Shown here piece by piece: positions 51,300-57,261 of a stretch of 57,261 nt of DNA. Below the pieces are notes generated by a model. The model ran no database searches. It was not told the DNA's origin and saw nothing but the letters and a program-made list of their open reading frames with translations. Position 1 is the first letter of the stretch; each line of letters starts with the position of its first letter. The translations under genes were made by a program, and so were the position numbers. Source of the stretch: Lentisphaerota bacterium (GTDB lineage Bacteria; Verrucomicrobiota; Lentisphaeria; Victivallales; Victivallaceae); the NCBI GenBank assembly GCA_015061605.1, contig SUWH01000018.1, forward strand, positions 1 to 57,261, in the 5' to 3' direction.

Positions 51300-51751
51300 A
51301 TTTCTTTCTCCCGTTCAGACAATATTTTCAATGCCAGTGCTGAAGCAAAATTCGCATTACCGGCAAACAGCACCGATACCCCGCGCATCGTCAATTCCGC
51401 GATCCGGCGCATAATGAATCCCGGACAGCACCGGGTATGTTCATGATCCGGCGGAATAATTTCACCATTTACGCCGTTGGCATAGCAGAAAGTGTAGAAG
51501 TCAGTTTCGACAATAATTACTTTCGCCGCAAATCCGGCAGTATCCATGCGGTTGATCTCCCGGCAAAAACGATGCCAGCCGACGGAAATCGTGCCGATAA
51601 AATCGTCGGCACTTTTCCGTTCGATCGCGAAGTTTTTTTCATCGCCCTTCAGCGCGTAGTCGCCGGTTTGAATCGTGGTGATCTCCGTCGCTATATCAGG
51701 CGGAAAACTCCAGGGCCGCTGTTCGCGCGTGTCAATCAACACCGTCATCAT
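51290..51751 (-). CDS. ERCC4-type nuclease
   Basis: 153 aa from ATG at 51751, one base after the previous stop. VLIDTREQRPWSFP, then TIQTGDYALKG and AIERKSADDFIG, are the ERCC4 nuclease motifs (ERKxxxD). The remainder has a sheet and helix ending ILSEREKEICR. It is likely a structure-specific nuclease in recombination. The longer open frame upstream overlaps the Pro/Ala-rich tail of the preceding gene and is not real. Confidence 0.85.
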   Translation of the reverse strand: MMTVLIDTREQRPWSFPPDIATEITTIQTGDYALKGDEKNFAIERKSADDFIGTISVGWHRFCREINRMDTAGFAAKVIIVETDFYTFCYANGVNGEIIPPDHEHTRCCPGFIMRRIAELTMRGVSVLFAGNANFASALALKILSEREKEICR

Positions 51752-51752
51752 A

Positions 51753-52385
51753 TCACCGGCTGTACGGATTGGCAGGCGGCGCAGCAGGCGCGGGAGCGGC
51801 AGGGGCGGCGGGATAACCGGGCGCAGGCGGAACTGCAGGCGCACCGGGCGCGGCCGGATATCCCGGCGCGGGAACTGCAGGCACGGCCGGAGCAGACGGA
51901 ACGGCATTTTTCCGCTTCAAGAAATCGTCATACGACATTTTTTTCACCGTCGGGCCGGAACCGATATATTTTACATTGCAGAACACTCGACCATCATCGC
52001 GGGTAGTGCGAACCACCGTCGCAATGCAGGTTTTTTCCCGCAAATTCGGAACTGCGATCGTCCGTTCCGGAGTAGCGACAAATTGCTGCTCCAGTTCGGT
52101 CAACGTCTGGACGTTGAAATCAATTTTCTGGAGCGTTTTCAACGTGAGATCCAGCCGGTACAAATGCGCATTTGTGCCGGTTCCGCAGCGATTGGAGATC
52201 TCGCCATGCCAAACGTCGGTATTGCCGTTAGCATCCTGCAGCTGCAGCACGAGGTCGTAATAACAAACCACCATTTCGCCGCGGGTATTCGTTTCTCCCG
52301 GCTTCGGCGGAAATTTGCATTCCGCAACATACGCATCGACGATCGTGCAGGGGATATCCATCTGGTCGCATTCAATTTTGAACAT
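51753..52385 (-). CDS. Possible ssDNA-binding protein with Pro/Ala-rich tail
   Basis: 210 aa. Residues 1-145 are beta-rich (YDLVLQLQDANGNTDVWHGE, RVFCNVKYIGSG) without a match I can name. Residues 155-210 are repeats of PAVPAPGYPAAPGAP type. The place between exonuclease and ERCC4 nuclease suits a ssDNA-binding or recombination accessory protein. A disordered Pro-rich tail is common in such proteins. Confidence 0.55.
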   Translation of the reverse strand: MFKIECDQMDIPCTIVDAYVAECKFPPKPGETNTRGEMVVCYYDLVLQLQDANGNTDVWHGEISNRCGTGTNAHLYRLDLTLKTLQKIDFNVQTLTELEQQFVATPERTIAVPNLREKTCIATVVRTTRDDGRVFCNVKYIGSGPTVKKMSYDDFLKRKNAVPSAPAVPAVPAPGYPAAPGAPAVPPAPGYPAAPAAPAPAAPPANPYSR

Positions 52386-52407
52386 TTTTCTTTTTTCCTT
52401 TCTTTGT

Positions 52408-53073
52408 TTAGATCAAAATTCCGTTTACCCGGAACCAAATTTGCTGGGTCAAGCGAACATCCTGCATACAGTAATCAAGCAGTTTTTTCCGCCCTTTTTT
52501 TGTCCGGAGCAACTCCGGAAACTCCCGGAAATCAATCTCGATCTTTTGATCGTTAATCAATGCCCGGGCAATGTTATCAAGTTTTTCATAACTTCCGGAT
52601 CCGCACCAAACTTGCATCAGATCGACGTGCAGTTCATTCCGGTACTTCGCGGTAATCGCAGTGAGTGGCGGCAGTCCGTACAATGACGGGGGGCATCCCA
52701 ACAGTGCTGCGCGGCGGTACAGGAAGGGAAAATCAAATCCGTTGCCGTTATAGGTGATAATTTTTCCATATTCACCCAGAAGATCAAAAGCCTTTTCGAT
52801 CAGTTCCGTTTCGGCGGTGTCGGTATCTTCGGAAATACATTCCTGATACTTTTTTCCCTCGTCATCGATCGCGCACCAGGCGCAGATCCGACCATAAAGC
52901 GGCGACAATGACATCTTTTCGATCTGCTCGTTTTTCGCCGCTTCCTGCTTCTCGGCGATTTTTGCCGGATCTTTCAAGTTCCCGGCTTTCACTTCCAGCA
53001 CGGGAAGCCGGTCGATCATCGACGCATTTTTCATCGTCTCGATGTCGAACACCAAGTCCTGTTCCTTTTTCAT
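52408..53073 (-). CDS. 3'-5' exonuclease of DnaQ/PolB type
   Basis: 221 aa. DEDD motifs: LVFDIETMK (D, E), IITYNGNGFDFPFLYRRA (D), and KLLDYCMQDVRLTQQIW (Y...D, the DEDDy form). This is the predicted exonuclease domain seen in family B polymerase proofreading units, here alone. In the operon with ERF it likely trims DNA ends. Confidence 0.85.
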   Translation of the reverse strand: MKKEQDLVFDIETMKNASMIDRLPVLEVKAGNLKDPAKIAEKQEAAKNEQIEKMSLSPLYGRICAWCAIDDEGKKYQECISEDTDTAETELIEKAFDLLGEYGKIITYNGNGFDFPFLYRRAALLGCPPSLYGLPPLTAITAKYRNELHVDLMQVWCGSGSYEKLDNIARALINDQKIEIDFREFPELLRTKKGRKKLLDYCMQDVRLTQQIWFRVNGILI

Positions 53074-53114
53074 TTTTTTGTTCCTTCCTTGTTATTTTTT
53101 CTGCCATACGGCAT

Positions 53115-53585
53115 TTATTTTTTAGGGGGCGGCGGCGGGGGCGTCACTGCAGATATTGCCGGTGCAGGCGCAACTGCAGACGGAGCAAACGCAGTAACTG
53201 CAGGCGGTGCCGGACAAAGAGCATCCACATCATCGCCGCCATCAATCAAAAACAATCCGCAGAGCGCATATTTCCGCGCATAACTTGATGCCGCGCCGGT
53301 GATCTGGGCGGCGTCCATGCCTTTCTTATCTTTGTCCAGCATAGCGTATCCAGTGGAGATGTAAAGCTGTTCGCCAATTTTCAACATCGCCGTCGCTTTC
53401 AGGAATACATAATTCCCAATCGCGACAACCTCGTCGGTTAGGTACAATTCAGCATCGTGTTTCTGTAAAATCGGTTTCACGGCGAAAAGAATATCTTCGC
53501 AGTTCCGGTAATAGAAGTTGCCGAACTGGTTTTTCTGCCCTTTCGGGGCTTTAAGTTCACATTGAATTGCCAGCAGTGTGTTCAT
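53115..53585 (-). CDS. erf: ERF-family ssDNA annealing protein
   Basis: 156 aa. NQFGNFYYRNCEDILFAVKP, then MDAAQITGAASSYARKYALC and LFLIDGGDDVDA, are the ERF signatures. It anneals complementary single strands in phage recombination. The last 30 residues are Ala/Pro-rich, ending in six Pro and KK. It overlaps the upstream 58-aa gene by 29 bases. Confidence 0.9.
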   Translation of the reverse strand: MNTLLAIQCELKAPKGQKNQFGNFYYRNCEDILFAVKPILQKHDAELYLTDEVVAIGNYVFLKATAMLKIGEQLYISTGYAMLDKDKKGMDAAQITGAASSYARKYALCGLFLIDGGDDVDALCPAPPAVTAFAPSAVAPAPAISAVTPPPPPPKK

Positions 53586-53733
53586 TTGCGTTTACCTTAT
53601 CGTGGATCTTTTTTCCGACATGAGCGGCCAGGGCTTTCCGCGCTTTGGATATGCGCGCCTGATCCGCCGGCTCCAAATCCGTCCAGTGTACCCGATTTAT
53701 AATTATCGTTATCGGTGTATGCTTCGCCGCCAT
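53557..53733 (-). CDS. 58-aa phage protein
   Basis: ATG at 53733 comes one base after the stop of the small membrane protein. The sequence starts MAAKHTPITIIINRVHWTDL and contains ISKARKALAAHVGKKIHDKV: a strand then helices. No family recognised. It is early in the recombination operon. Confidence 0.5.
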   Translation of the reverse strand: MAAKHTPITIIINRVHWTDLEPADQARISKARKALAAHVGKKIHDKVNANEHTAGNSM

Positions 53734-53734
53734 A

Positions 53735-53872
53735 TTACCACGTCGCAGCCTGAAGAATTCCGACAAGATAACCGATGCAAACTCCAAGCAACATAAATCC
53801 GATTATCAATCCCCAGTCAGTTTTTTTGACAGGTTGCTTTTTTCGACCAAGTGTTCCAGGATAAATTTTCAT
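53735..53872 (-). CDS. 45-aa single-helix membrane protein
   Basis: ATG at 53872 has GGAGG 9 bases upstream. After a basic stretch (GRKKQPVKKTDW) one hydrophobic helix (GLIIGFMLLGVCIGYLVGIL) runs to the end (QAATW). An in-frame ATG upstream (MHEYEVDW) would extend it by 12 residues but has no site. The tight junction with the next gene supports it. Confidence 0.6.
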   Translation of the reverse strand: MKIYPGTLGRKKQPVKKTDWGLIIGFMLLGVCIGYLVGILQAATW

Positions 53873-53918
53873 ATCAAACGGCCTCCAATCAACTTCGTAT
53901 TCGTGCATATTTTTTTCA

Positions 53919-53937
53919 AAAATGAAACAAATGAAAC
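53919..53937. promoter_or_regulatory. Operator copy downstream of tandem-RHH gene
   Basis: AAATGAAAC occurs twice in a row (9-bp period), directly after the stop of the tandem-RHH gene. The whole 19 bp is the exact reverse complement of the site at 54286-54304. Confidence 0.6.
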
Positions 53938-54237
53938 TTAATGGGCAAAAAAATAATTCACGGCCTTTCTAATAACCGCGCTCCTGTTCGTGTGTCCGTC
54001 CTGCTGCGCTCTCATATCCAGTAATTCAATCACATCGTCCGGAAGTTCCAACGCCGTAACAGTATTCTTCCCGCTATTATCCGGCACAATGTTCGCAATA
54101 TTCGGTGAACCATCTGCTAAAAAACAGTTTACAGCTTTACGAATAACTGCACATCGGCTGCTGTGTCCATCCTTCTGGGCCTGCTGATCGATCAATGAAA
54201 TCAGACTGCCGTTCAACTCAATTGTGATTTTTACCAT
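53938..54237 (-). CDS. Tandem ribbon-helix-helix regulator
   Basis: 99 aa from ATG at 54237 (AAAGGAA upstream). Two RHH domains lie in one chain: KITIELNGSLISLIDQQAQK ... SRCAVIRKAVNCFLA, and TALELPDDVIELLDMRAQQ ... NRSAVIRKAVNYFFA. The second helix is nearly identical in both copies, showing an internal duplication, so one chain has the fold of an RHH dimer. Identical (GTTTCATTT)2 sites flank the gene, one in the spacer of its promoter. It likely represses the early leftward operon and itself. Confidence 0.8.
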   Translation of the reverse strand: MVKITIELNGSLISLIDQQAQKDGHSSRCAVIRKAVNCFLADGSPNIANIVPDNSGKNTVTALELPDDVIELLDMRAQQDGHTNRSAVIRKAVNYFFAH

Positions 54238-54279
54238 TTTCTTTCCTTTCATTTTTTTTGCTTTTTCAGCGGATGGTAA

Positions 54280-54308
54280 AATATAGTTTCATTTGTTTCA
54301 TTTTACAA
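54280..54308 (-). promoter_or_regulatory. Early leftward promoter with operator filling the spacer
   Basis: Minus strand: TTGTAA (54303-54308), a 17-base spacer made of AATGAAACAAATGAAAC, and TATATT (54280-54285). The spacer is the repeated 9-bp operator also found at 53919-53937. It drives the tandem-RHH gene and the recombination/replication operon. Confidence 0.7.
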
Positions 54309-54348
54309 GGGTGAAAGCAAAGATTTTTATAATTTTTCTTTGTTTTTC

Positions 54349-54377
54349 TTGAAAAATCAATAAAAAAATAGTATATT
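54349..54377 (+). promoter_or_regulatory. Repressor/lysogeny promoter
   Basis: TTGAAA (54349-54354), 17-base spacer, TATATT (54372-54377), followed by AAGGAG and the HTH repressor gene. It is divergent from the early leftward promoter. Confidence 0.65.
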
Positions 54378-54411
54378 TATAACAAATGCAACATCAAAAG
54401 GAGATGAAAAA

Positions 54412-54765
54412 ATGAAATTTGACCATAAAGTATTCCGTTTTTGGCGTGAGCAACGCCGGTTGACATTAGAAGAATGCGCGAAAGCAGTCGGCGCATCAAA
54501 AGCAAGTGTTTCCAAATGGGAAGCCGGAACCGTAATACCGCGCCCGGCGAAAATCCGTGCGATTGCCAAACTGTTCAATATTTCTGTATATGACATTTCT
54601 GATCTGCCGCCGGAACCGGAAATTATCAGCCGGACAGAAATGCTGGAAGAAACTTTTCAGGATCCTATGTTTGATATAATAGTCCGCGCCTGGAGCAAAC
54701 TCACTGCAGCCGATAAAGGTGAAGTTGTAGAATTCATCTCCAATAAAATCAAGGCGCAGAAATGA
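54412..54765 (+). CDS. Phage repressor, XRE/CI-like
   Basis: 117 aa. Helix-turn-helix LTLEECAKAVGASKASVSKW then EAGTVIPRPAKIRAIAKLFN and VYDISDLP. The C-terminal 45 residues form a short helical tail rather than a protease domain, so it is not a self-cleaving CI. It is the first of three coupled genes (repressor, membrane protein, integrase) read away from the early operon, the usual lysogeny block. Confidence 0.8.
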   Translation: MKFDHKVFRFWREQRRLTLEECAKAVGASKASVSKWEAGTVIPRPAKIRAIAKLFNISVYDISDLPPEPEIISRTEMLEETFQDPMFDIIVRAWSKLTAADKGEVVEFISNKIKAQK

Positions 54766-55139
54766 ACGAAAAAAAGCAAAACTATCCTTTATCTGCCCGG
54801 ATTGTTGGATTTTTGATCTTTGCCGCAATACTGGTATTCTGCATGGCAAAGTGCAACACCGATCCGGGAGATGGTTCACCGACAAACGCCGAAGCGTGGT
54901 ATATCGCGAAGCAATTTGCCAAAAAAGATTTGAAATCACCGGCGACGGCAGAATTCCCGCGCCAGACGGCAGACGGGGTAAATATCAACGATCGCGGTAA
55001 TGGTAAATATACTGTTACCGGTTATGTCGATGCGGAAAATTCTTTTGGTGCGAAGCTCCGGCAACATTTTATTATCGATATTCAAAAACAGCCTGATTCA
55101 GATAAGTGGACGAAGGGGAATATAGTATGGCTTCGTTGA
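54762..55139 (+). CDS. Membrane-anchored exported protein in lysogeny block
   Basis: 125 aa. After a short basic start, one hydrophobic segment (ARIVGFLIFAAILVFCMAKC, about residues 12-31) acts as signal anchor. The outer domain has AKKDLKSPATAEFPRQ and YTVTGYVDAENSFGAK, a pattern I have seen in other exported small proteins of unknown role. It overlaps the repressor gene (ATGA) and would be expressed in the lysogen, so it may alter the host surface or exclude other phages. Confidence 0.65.
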   Translation: MNEKKQNYPLSARIVGFLIFAAILVFCMAKCNTDPGDGSPTNAEAWYIAKQFAKKDLKSPATAEFPRQTADGVNINDRGNGKYTVTGYVDAENSFGAKLRQHFIIDIQKQPDSDKWTKGNIVWLR

Positions 55140-56695
55140 ACGGGCATCGTTATTGCATATACGCGCGCGTGTCCCCGAAGGGATCAACCTGGTCGGCGTA
55201 TGAAACAAGTATCCAGGCGCAACTGCAGGAGTGCAGGGAATATGTTTCCAGGATGGATCCGGATGCAGTTTTTTCGGAAGTTTTCGACGAATTCCGGAGC
55301 GGCAAAGATCTGGAGCGGCCCGGGATGCAAGAAATTCTGGCCGACATTGAAAGCCCGCGACCGTCATTCGATACGCTGGTCGTCTGGCAGCTCGACCGGC
55401 TTTCTCGCAACCTTGCCGATGCCGCGCCGCTTTTTGAAAAACTCCGGGATGCCGGACTGGGCTTTATTTCGATCCGGCAGAGTTATCTTTCCGCGACCGG
55501 AGCAATGGCGCGCTTCAATCTCACCCAAACGATCGCAATCGCACAGCTGGAGCGGGAAATGACTTCGGAACGCATCAGCGCAAAACTCCGCTGGCTCGCG
55601 CAGCAGGGGAAAGTGGCCTGGGGCAAACTCCCGATCGGATACCGGCGCAAACCGGGAGTAAAAAACACCGCTGAAATTGTTCCGGAAGATGCCGAACTGG
55701 TAAAACAGATCTTCGCGCTCTATCTGGCGGGGTGCAATCAAAACGATTTTTCCAATCTGAATAATTTCTGGGCGATGAATCGGGAACGGCTCGGCGATAC
55801 CAAAAAGATGTACCGGATTTTGCGCAACCGTTTTTATATCGGTGAAGTCGTCCACCATGACGAAGTTTTCCCGGGAGAACATACGCCGATCATCGATCGC
55901 GGCACCTTCGATGCAGTTCAAGCAAAACTGCCCGGAGCAAAATACAATGTTCCGCGCCCGGGGCGGCAGAAATACGCGTATCTTCTTTCTGGATTGGTTC
56001 GCTGCCACTGCAATCCGGAGCGGTATATGCGCCCGGCATCGGTCAAAAAGAAAACCAAACGGTATTTTTACTATAAGTGTACGGATTCTGCATGCGGCTG
56101 TGAAATAAATGCCGAAAAACTCGATGCCGCCGTACTGGATGCCATCAAAAAAGTTGCGCTGGATCCGGAATATGTTCGGGAGTGTTACGAAGTTCATCAA
56201 CAGCAGATCGCAGAACTGAAACGGCAGCAGGAACCAAAAATAAATGCCGCTCTGCAGGATATTGAAAAAGCAAAAGCAGATCTGCAAAAGATTGATGAAC
56301 TTTTCCTGAACGGCGTGGTTCGCGCAGATAACGCCGATTATTGGAATGAAAAACTGATCGCAGCCCGGAGCAGGGCAGGGGAAGCGGAACAGCGATACAA
56401 GCAGCTGATATCTGACATGGAACCATTGAGTAAACAAGACAAACTGTCTGCGATTCTGGAATCGATCACCGGCTGGGCATCGCTGCTCGATGATGCCGCG
56501 GAAGATGTCACATTGAAACGCAATCTTATTTTGTCGCTTGTGTATCGGGTGCGGTGCCTGGAACACGGCAAATTTGCAGTGGATCTGATTCTGGATGGAA
56601 CCGGCAAAAAGAAAATAGACATAACCCCGGATGAAGTTATGTCTAATGGTGGCGATTGGTGGAGGTGGCGGGAGTTGAACCCGCGTGTCGACTGA
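55127..56695 (+). CDS. Large serine recombinase (prophage integrase)
   Basis: 522 aa from ATG at 55127 (AAGGGG upstream). Catalytic S16 lies in CIYARVSPKG. DEFRSGKDLERPGMQEIL and WQLDRLSRNLAD complete the resolvase domain; the recombinase domain and a Cys zinc region (CHCNPERY ... CTDSACGC) follow, and a coiled coil runs from about 355 to 440. It couples to the upstream gene (13-base overlap). Its last 39 bases, including the stop, lie inside ssrA, so the final residues WRELNPRVD are encoded by host tmRNA sequence. Confidence 0.9.
   Translation: MASLNGHRYCIYARVSPKGSTWSAYETSIQAQLQECREYVSRMDPDAVFSEVFDEFRSGKDLERPGMQEILADIESPRPSFDTLVVWQLDRLSRNLADAAPLFEKLRDAGLGFISIRQSYLSATGAMARFNLTQTIAIAQLEREMTSERISAKLRWLAQQGKVAWGKLPIGYRRKPGVKNTAEIVPEDAELVKQIFALYLAGCNQNDFSNLNNFWAMNRERLGDTKKMYRILRNRFYIGEVVHHDEVFPGEHTPIIDRGTFDAVQAKLPGAKYNVPRPGRQKYAYLLSGLVRCHCNPERYMRPASVKKKTKRYFYYKCTDSACGCEINAEKLDAAVLDAIKKVALDPEYVRECYEVHQQQIAELKRQQEPKINAALQDIEKAKADLQKIDELFLNGVVRADNADYWNEKLIAARSRAGEAEQRYKQLISDMEPLSKQDKLSAILESITGWASLLDDAAEDVTLKRNLILSLVYRVRCLEHGKFAVDLILDGTGKKKIDITPDEVMSNGGDWWRWRELNPRVD
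56656..56664. other. Putative prophage attachment core, right end
   Basis: TTGGTGGAG covers the tmRNA CCA end and the first acceptor-stem bases (minus strand CTCCACCA). It matches 21598-21606. Integration at this point leaves tmRNA intact because the core supplies the same 8 terminal bases. Confidence 0.55.
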
Positions 56696-57012
56696 GTGTG
56701 AAGCTGATCTCTACATACTTATTCCGCTTTTATTGCTTATCGTCCTTTACTCCGCCAACGGACGGGCAGGGCAGCAGACTATATCTCCTTGAAATCTCGC
56801 TGTTTCCCGGAGATCATGAAAACAGCCAGGGCGCTGACTGACGCCGCTTATACCTTAGCACCCGGTCAGGCACAGCGACGTGGCGGGATTAAGCCGCCAA
56901 TGCGTACTCTTCGTTCGCAGTTATTTGTTTAACCGGTGATTAGCGAGGCCAACGGTCATCCTCGGTATGCGATCAACCCCTGACCCGAGCCGGTCGAATC
57001 CGGAACACCCCC
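56657..57012 (-). ncRNA. ssrA: Transfer-messenger RNA (tmRNA)
   Basis: The 5' end (GGGGGTG, then TTCCGGATTCGACCGG) and 3' end (GGGTTCAACTCCCGCC, then CACCTCCACCA) form the tRNA-like part with a 7-bp acceptor stem. The tag reading frame, minus strand 56918-56889, encodes ANEEYALAA followed by TAA, close to E. coli ANDENYALAA. It rescues stalled ribosomes. Length 356 nt, one-piece form. The integrase 3' end overlaps it in the opposite direction. Confidence 0.95.
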
Positions 57013-57030
57013 AGTGTCAGTCGTTTTTAT

Positions 57031-57059
57031 AATATAGTCGAATAATGTTATTTTTTCAA
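57031..57059 (-). promoter_or_regulatory. ssrA promoter
   Basis: Minus strand: TTGAAA (57054-57059), 17-base spacer, TATATT (57031-57036), ending 18 bases before the mature tmRNA 5' end. This allows a short leader for RNase P to remove. Confidence 0.7.
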
Positions 57060-57129
57060 CTGAATCGCCGCAAATTCTTCAATATTTGTAAAAAAACAAC
57101 ATTTTTCGGGAATTTTTTGCAAAAAACAC

Positions 57130-57158
57130 TTGTTTTTTATTGTTTTGTTGTGTATACT
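57130..57158 (+). promoter_or_regulatory. Promoter for the partial gene at the right edge
   Basis: TTGTTT (57130-57135), 17-base spacer, TATACT (57153-57158). It is 34 bases upstream of the ATG at 57193, which has AAGAGGTG before it. Confidence 0.5.
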
Positions 57159-57192
57159 GTAATAAAACACGATTTTAACCAAGAGGTGTGTT

Positions 57193-57261
57193 ATGATTTC
57201 AAAACAATATTTTCGCTCTGTCGGCCGACAGAGTAAAGCTGTATACAGCTTTACTCTGTCG
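57193..57261 (+). CDS. Partial gene at right window edge
   Basis: The start MISKQYFRSVGRQSKAVYSF is preceded by AGAGGTG and a promoter. Only 23 codons are present, and the last 12 are in a 36-bp perfect palindrome which may not be real genomic sequence. No identification possible. Confidence 0.35.
   Translation, partial: MISKQYFRSVGRQSKAVYSFTLS
57226..57261. repeat. Perfect 36-bp palindrome at the window edge
   Basis: The 18 bases at 57226-57243 (CGACAGAGTAAAGCTGTA) are followed directly by their reverse complement, ending at the last base. The 18-bp palindrome CTCTGTCGGCCGACAGAG (57217-57234) overlaps it. Confidence 0.8.

Noticed and set aside
51756-51907. Extended N-terminus for the ERCC4 nuclease
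   Set aside because: The added residues are only an Arg/Pro-rich reading of the preceding gene's repetitive tail in another frame, and a good start lies at 51751 next to its stop.
56656-56841. Plus-strand frame starting MVEVAGVEPACRLSVK
   Set aside because: This is the well-known false translation of the tmRNA/tRNA 3' end read in the antisense direction.

Overview
The window looks like one accessory-rich chromosomal stretch of a bacterium. A lipoprotein with a lipobox next to a membrane coiled-coil protein (possible spanin pair) fits a Gram-negative envelope. The general style recalls Lentisphaerota/Victivallis-like genomes, but that is a weak guess. No rRNA, tRNA or CRISPR array was seen; the only housekeeping RNA is tmRNA (ssrA, minus strand, 56657-57012, tag ANEEYALAA).

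Region 1 (1-2760): small mobile-element-type genes, including two zinc-motif proteins, a tandem pair of gamma-glutamylcyclotransferase-like proteins, a two-helix membrane protein and two unknowns. It ends with a strong terminator that may belong to a small RNA.

Region 2 (2816-17595): a tightly coupled plus-strand defence operon. An XRE regulator sits behind a perfect palindromic operator. Then come a 978-aa multidomain protein, a PAPS-reductase/ferredoxin fusion (BrxP-like), a large P-loop ATPase (BrxC-like), PglZ, BrxL, a 70-aa zinc protein and a cysteine desulfurase. There is no DNA methyltransferase. This is the BREX type 4 layout, and the sulfur-chemistry genes point to phosphorothioate-like DNA marking. 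A HipA-like kinase and an MGMT-domain protein follow, probably from their own promoter (17629-17657).

Region 3 (19283-20981, minus): a three-gene toxin-antitoxin-like operon with a Panacea-domain antitoxin, its WWDP-motif partner, and an unknown 220-aa leader gene.

Region 4 (about 21598-56664): a complete-looking siphovirus-type prophage of about 35 kb in the 3' end of ssrA. Integration used a large serine recombinase, and a 9-bp TTGGTGGAG occurs at both ends. The lysogeny genes (repressor, membrane moron, integrase) read rightwards. Everything else reads leftwards: tandem-RHH regulator, recombination and replication (ERF, exonuclease, ERCC4 nuclease, RecD-like helicase, ParB-like protein, Toprim primase-helicase, iteron-like array), a split sigma-like pair, packaging and head genes (terminase, portal, protease-capsid fusion), tail genes, then fibre and envelope genes.

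The most interesting items are: (i) the BREX-4/desulfurase operon with its unassigned 978-aa protein; (ii) a leader RNA at 31106-31237 with pseudoknot topology ending in a terminator, ahead of an RHH-BRO cassette; (iii) the tandem-RHH gene flanked by identical operators, one exactly filling a promoter spacer; (iv) an integrase whose C-terminus is predicted to change between integrated and excised states; (v) iteron-like repeats beside the primase; (vi) a split sigma pair; and (vii) a stand-alone copy of the terminase N-terminal domain. The window ends in a perfect 36-bp palindrome that may be an assembly artefact.
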